A stretch of 64,000 nt of DNA from Saturnia japonica (taxonomy: Eukaryota > Arthropoda > Insecta > Lepidoptera > Saturniidae): the NCBI GenBank assembly GCA_033032175.1, contig CM065310.1, positions 7,316,001-7,380,000 on the forward strand, given 5' to 3'. How positions within the stretch are numbered: the first letter of the stretch is position 1; each line of letters starts with the position of its first letter. Below, in pieces: positions 59,546-64,000 of this stretch. Both the position numbers and the translations under genes were made by a program. The notes under the pieces were generated by a model that had not been told where the DNA came from, did no database searches, and saw nothing but the letters and a program-made list of their open reading frames with translations.

Positions 59546-60950
59546 TCAGACTCTGTTTATTATTGCATTGTTTATAACTTGTATGCGTTCCGTTTTACCA
59601 AATTTTTCGGATGGTACTTTTGCGCTAATTATTATTATTTCACAACAAAAAGTAACGCAAAATAAGTACAATGCGCAGTAACGCAGAATGTAGTAACATA
59701 TTGAGTTGTGTAACACATAAGTACATACAAGGTCAGGGTGACACAGGGTCAAAAGTAACGAACAATGTTACAAAAGTAACGCTCTGGCAACGCAGCTCAT
59801 TCGACAATATTTTGTACTGGCTGTTTTATTATCGATAATATTAAAATCACAGTTTAAAAAAAGACAGATGGAGCCTCTGTATCCTTGATAACCAGTTAAC
59901 GAAACGTGCGATCGTGTGAATAATGTTGTCAGGGCAGTAAAAATAAGTTTGACGGTTTTTACCACTTTAGCAGAGTAGTCGTTAATCCATTATCCATCAT
60001 CAAACAACTGCTTTTTTACTATAAATAAAGGGTGCCAAAGACATATACACACCAATATTCAACTAAACGTACATAAAATTATTATCTAAGAATATTTCTT
60101 GGTTCTCTTTATGTCTTTTGTTTTAACTTACCATACCTATCCCGTACCTATACCTTCTGATGTCGTAAGCATTTGACATTTTTGGCAGCCATCTTGGATT
60201 ATAGATTTTTGTCTGTAACACTAAATTGCTTAGGGTTCTCATTATTTTTTACTATGAAACCATATTACCATACCATACCATAGTGTTGCAGATCATTATT
60301 AGGGCCCATAAAACTAACTGGTAGGTAATCGGTTTTTATGTTTATGGCCCAGGGAGCCAGGCACAGGCCCAATAGCAGATCTTCTCTAAGGTTTAGTCAC
60401 TGTTAGTAAAGACAGCTAGTATTGAAGAGTGGCACATGAGTTATATCATGCTTTTACTCTATATTTTATGATGTACGTAGTCACATAGTATAAGTATGGT
60501 AAGAAAATCAATGCAATTCCGCTTCGCTTTTATGCAATACAATTTTCTTCATTTGATACCTACTACACCACTAGTAAAAATTAAACTTCAAAAAATGACA
60601 ATCGATGGTCAAGCATATTCTTTTCAACTGTTCTCTTTATAACTCTTTACCACTGTATGATATTTTGTGTAATTATAAAGCTATTCTTCTTTGCCACTTG
60701 TCATCTATCGTATGTCTCAATAATAATTTATATAATAAATAATTAGTAAAATTTCTTAATAATCATAAATTTTCTTTGTAGGTTTCTAATATTATTTATA
60801 ATTGTATAGTGCCACCATTTACACGCCTATTCCCTCCATCCGCCTAAAGTATCGAAATCCCATGACTTGATAATGATAGTAACAGACTCTGATGAGGATT
60901 GAGTTGCCAAGATTAAAAAGAGAAGAATCGATGGTCAACATGCTAAACTA
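59546..60950. other. Intergenic DNA, nothing recognised
   Basis: AT-rich, short frames without resemblance to known families. Confidence 0.4.
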
Positions 60951-61192
60951 TGATGGTAAATTAAGATGGTAAACTTGGTTTGACAACGCCGTTTTGGAAA
61001 AAAGCGCGGTGAATCTTCAAATTTGGCGGTCGACATTTTTTGATTAATTGTGTCGTTATATTTTCATTGTTATTGTTTATTCTTATAGTTTGTCTTTCTT
61101 TTCAACTTTTATATCTGTAATTCTGTGTAGTTTAGTTAATTTTGTGTAGCTTCGAGAACATTCAGTGCTAAGTTTTTTATTTCATATAAATC
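60950..61192 (+). other. 5' untranslated region of the right retroelement (approximate)
   Basis: Precedes ORF1 and lacks frames. Start is a guess from position, not from a visible target duplication. Confidence 0.35.
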
Positions 61193-62275
61193 ATGGATCT
61201 GGATCCTGAGCCTGACCCTCCTCCTGACAAACACCCTTTGTTAACACTATTAGATGCAGATAAATATATTTCTTCTGACCCTAAAATGTTGAACTTAGGA
61301 TCTGTTGAGGATACGAAAATGTATAGACAAAAATTGACTCAGACTTTTAAACTAATAAAAGATAAATCTGTTCAGTTTAATAAGAAGCCATTAATTACAA
61401 ACATTTATTTAACAAATCTTCCTGTTTCCACCAAGGCTTCCGAGGTAGGGTGCGCTCAAAGTTCTCATAATACTGATAGTAATACTTCAGATGAGAAATT
61501 TTCAAATAATGTTAACAGACAATTATATAAAGGCTCAGACCCCGATCCATATATTGTTACAGTGGAATTAGTAACAGAGGATCCAAAAGCAGGTACAACT
61601 CTGCATCCACTAAAATTTGGCTACTTTTTACAAAAAAATCAAATGACAGATGTTTTAGAAGACGGAATAAAAAAAATTGGTAGAAATCGTCTGTCAGTAT
61701 CATTTAAGTCGTAAACAGCTGAAAATAAATTTTTAAGCAATTCCATATTAGGTAGTAATAATTATAAAACTTCAATTCCAACATATAATATATGTAAATT
61801 AGGAATAATTTGTGAGATTCCAATTGAGTGGTCGCATAATGACATTGTTAATAATTTAAGAATTCCTGATGGATTTGGGTCAATCATACGTTCCCGTAGG
61901 ATTAGTAGGAAGGCCAGTAGCCCAGAGGATCCTACTTGGATCCCTACACAAACGGTAGTGATAACTTTTGACGGACAAGCTCTTCCTTCTCGGGTATTTT
62001 GTTTTTACTCATCTCTACCAGTGGAACAATATATTTACCCAGTAATACAATGTTTTAATTGCTGCCGTTTTGGGCACACATGGTTTCAGTGTAGAATCAA
62101 ACCTCGTTGTTTTAAATGTGGTGAGAATCATAATGGTTCATCATGTGATGTAGATGGGGACTACAGATGTATTATTTGTTCTGGACTTCACAAAGCCATA
62201 GATAAAACTTGTTCAGAGTGTGTGCGTCAAAAATATATAAAACATTATATGTCTTATCATGCAGTCTCTTACTAA
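61193..62275 (+). pseudogene. Non-LTR retrotransposon ORF1 (gag-like), one in-frame stop
   Basis: From ATG 61193 the frame runs to 62275 with a single internal TAA at 61712-61714; the parts 61193-61714 and 61715-62275 are in the same frame. N-terminus acidic and Pro-rich (MDLDPEPDPPPDKHP). C-terminal knuckles: CFNCCRFGHTWFQC, CFKCGENHNGSSC and a further CIICSGLH...C. Past 62275 a frame-broken tail continues (KKFSPAKKTFVE). RNA-binding role by family. I-element/Jockey-like organisation. Codon use is AT-rich like the host, unlike the left element. Confidence 0.82.
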
Positions 62276-62603
62276 GAGACTGACAAAAAATTCTCACCTG
62301 CAAAAAAAACATTTGTTGAGGTTTTATTCATTTAAAAAAACATTTTTATTGAAACCATAAACACATGCTCCATTAGCTAAGGGCTATGATATTAAAGCAC
62401 ATAAGGACTTGATTAAAAATTATGAAATTCCTCCTTCAAATAATGGTTGTGCCTTGAATAACAATAAAGATACCAATGAAGAAAAGATATAAATGCCTTT
62501 ATTATTTCCTTGATGAATATTATTTCTAATTCTTGTTTACCTGACCACGATGCAATCAACTTGATTCAAAATATACCAGTTACACTTTTTAATTAATTCA
62601 AAC

Positions 62604-64000
62604 ATGGATTACATTCTTCAGTGGAACTGTAGAAGTGTAATATCAAAATGGACTGATTTATATTACTTGATTAAAAGATTTAAACCACCTATTTTAGCTT
62701 TATGCGAGACTTGGTTGAAACCAGGTACCATATTTAAACTATCAGGCTATTTTATTCTGAGAGATGACAGAGAGGATGGTTATGGAGGCTCAGCCCTTCT
62801 TATTAAAAAAAATATTTTTTTCAAATCTTTATTACTGCCTTTTTTTAATAAGGGGAAATTAAATGCAGTTGCAAATATAATAGATAATATTTCATTTATC
62901 TCTCTTTATATTCCCCATAAAAATACTTCAGTAATTCCTGTACTTAAGTGTATTATTGATTCTATCCCTTCTCCAGTTATTATTTTAGGTGACTTTAACG
63001 CTCATCATTCCCTGTGGAGCGCTCCTAACGATGATAGGTTAGGAATTGAACTCGCTGGTATAATAGATGATTTGAACTTATGTGTCTTAAATGATGGCTC
63101 AGTGACTCGTCGTGGTATTCCGGGTGAATCTTTGAGTTTTTTAGACATTTCTCTTTGTTCTTCATCCCTCTCATCCTATTTAATGTGGAGGTGTCATGAG
63201 TTATCATATGGTAGTGATCACTTTCAAATCAGCATTTCGAAGCCTACCTCAGTTTGCCGCCTAACTCCTCTACCACCGTTAATGAAGTATAATCTAACAA
63301 ACTGTAACTGGGAGTTATTTAGTTCAGTTCTGGATAATAAAATTACATCACAACCTGAAGTTTGTCTAAATAACATAGAAAAATCATATGATAACCTTAT
63401 TACTAGTTTGAAGTTAGCGGCTGATGAATGCTTTCCTTGTAAAAATGTTGCTAGTAGTAATATTCAGTCTCCACCTTGGTGGGACAAGGAATTTACTCAG
63501 GCTATTCATAGACGAAATATTTCTGAAAAAAGTTGTAACTTGGTGCTTGATTTAAATTCTTTTCTTCAATACAAAAAAACTTTAGCGGCAACTAAAAGAC
63601 TTAAAAAAGAAGAAGCGGGATGGTTGGCAACGTTTTTGTCTGTCACTGTCGCCTGAAACTTCTCCCTCTATAGTATGGAGGAATATTCGTCGTTATAGAT
63701 CTTCCACAAAAACTAATAATAAGTGTTCTTCCTTCTCGCTTGAGTGGGTTGAACCCTTTTTAAATAAACTGGCTCCAAGTTATGTTCCTAATTTAGTAAC
63801 ACATTGGAGTCCTTAGATGCTCCTTTTTCAGTACAGGAATTGAAATTAGTCTTGAACCGTGTTTATGATACGTCACCTGGGATTGATGGTATTCCGTATT
63901 CTTTTATAGTTAATGCAAAACCTTTAACTTTATCATTTATTTTGAATTTAATAAATATGTAGCGTGATTTTACTTTCGTAAACGCACATATTTTAAATTA
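62604..64000 (+). pseudogene. Non-LTR retrotransposon ORF2 (endonuclease and RT start), frameshifted, cut by window end
   Basis: ATG 62604 opens an APE-type endonuclease (LQWNCRSV near residue 6, LCETWLKP, GDFNAHHSLW, SYGSDHF). The frame is lost near 63610-63640 in an A-rich run. It resumes in another frame (SLSPETSPSIVWRNIRRYRS), shifts again near 63810 and shows the start of the reverse transcriptase (YDTSPGIDGIPYSFI) before a TAG at 63960-63962. Inactive copy. The remainder of RT lies beyond the window. Confidence 0.85.

Overview
The window looks like an insect nuclear genome, most likely Lepidoptera. It is AT-rich (apart from one GC-rich retroelement at the left edge), has large GT-AG introns, and is littered with element types typical of moths and butterflies: Lep1-like Helitrons ending in CTAG|T, tRNA-headed SINEs, Jockey/I-type non-LTR elements, mariner, hAT and pogo-like elements. 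Species cannot be named from the sequence alone. All calls come from reading the sequence by eye and from recalled family knowledge; no search was run.

The host genes are two tandem head-to-tail paralogs of malic enzyme (oxaloacetate-decarboxylating malate dehydrogenase), both on the minus strand. Gene A runs from its ATG at 58264 down to 29964; gene B runs from its ATG at 25732 down to 5647. I could resolve all 12 coding exons of each with canonical splice sites and identical intron phases. Without its extra exon copies, B gives 612 aa and A gives 619 aa. Both begin with a 29-nt first coding exon encoding a basic, acid-free N-terminus that looks like a mitochondrial targeting peptide. All recognisable catalytic motifs of malic enzyme are present in both.

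Two features of these genes stand out. (1) In gene B a near-identical 3.63-kb tandem duplication (14086-17719 and 17720-21352) doubles exons 7 and 8 together with a mariner. Splicing all exons in order gives a stop immediately after the first exon 8. The join lies between a Helitron and the mariner. It is either a real, recent mutation or an assembly/haplotype artefact. (2) Gene A has a second, intact candidate last exon (31837-32003), in the same phase and clearly related in sequence to the normal last exon at 29964-30124, implying an alternative C-terminus of 621 aa.

Layout: 1-3790, a GC-rich Jockey-type element on minus (intact ORF1; ORF2 with the endonuclease joined in frame to an RT tail, RT core absent); 3791-5640, intergenic with a SINE; 5647-25732, gene B; 25733-29963, AT-rich intergenic DNA with a 259-bp tandem repeat; 29964-58264, gene A, whose introns carry most of the mobile DNA, including a 9.7-kb first intron; 58265-60950, intergenic; 60950-64000, a second, decayed non-LTR element on plus, cut by the window edge.
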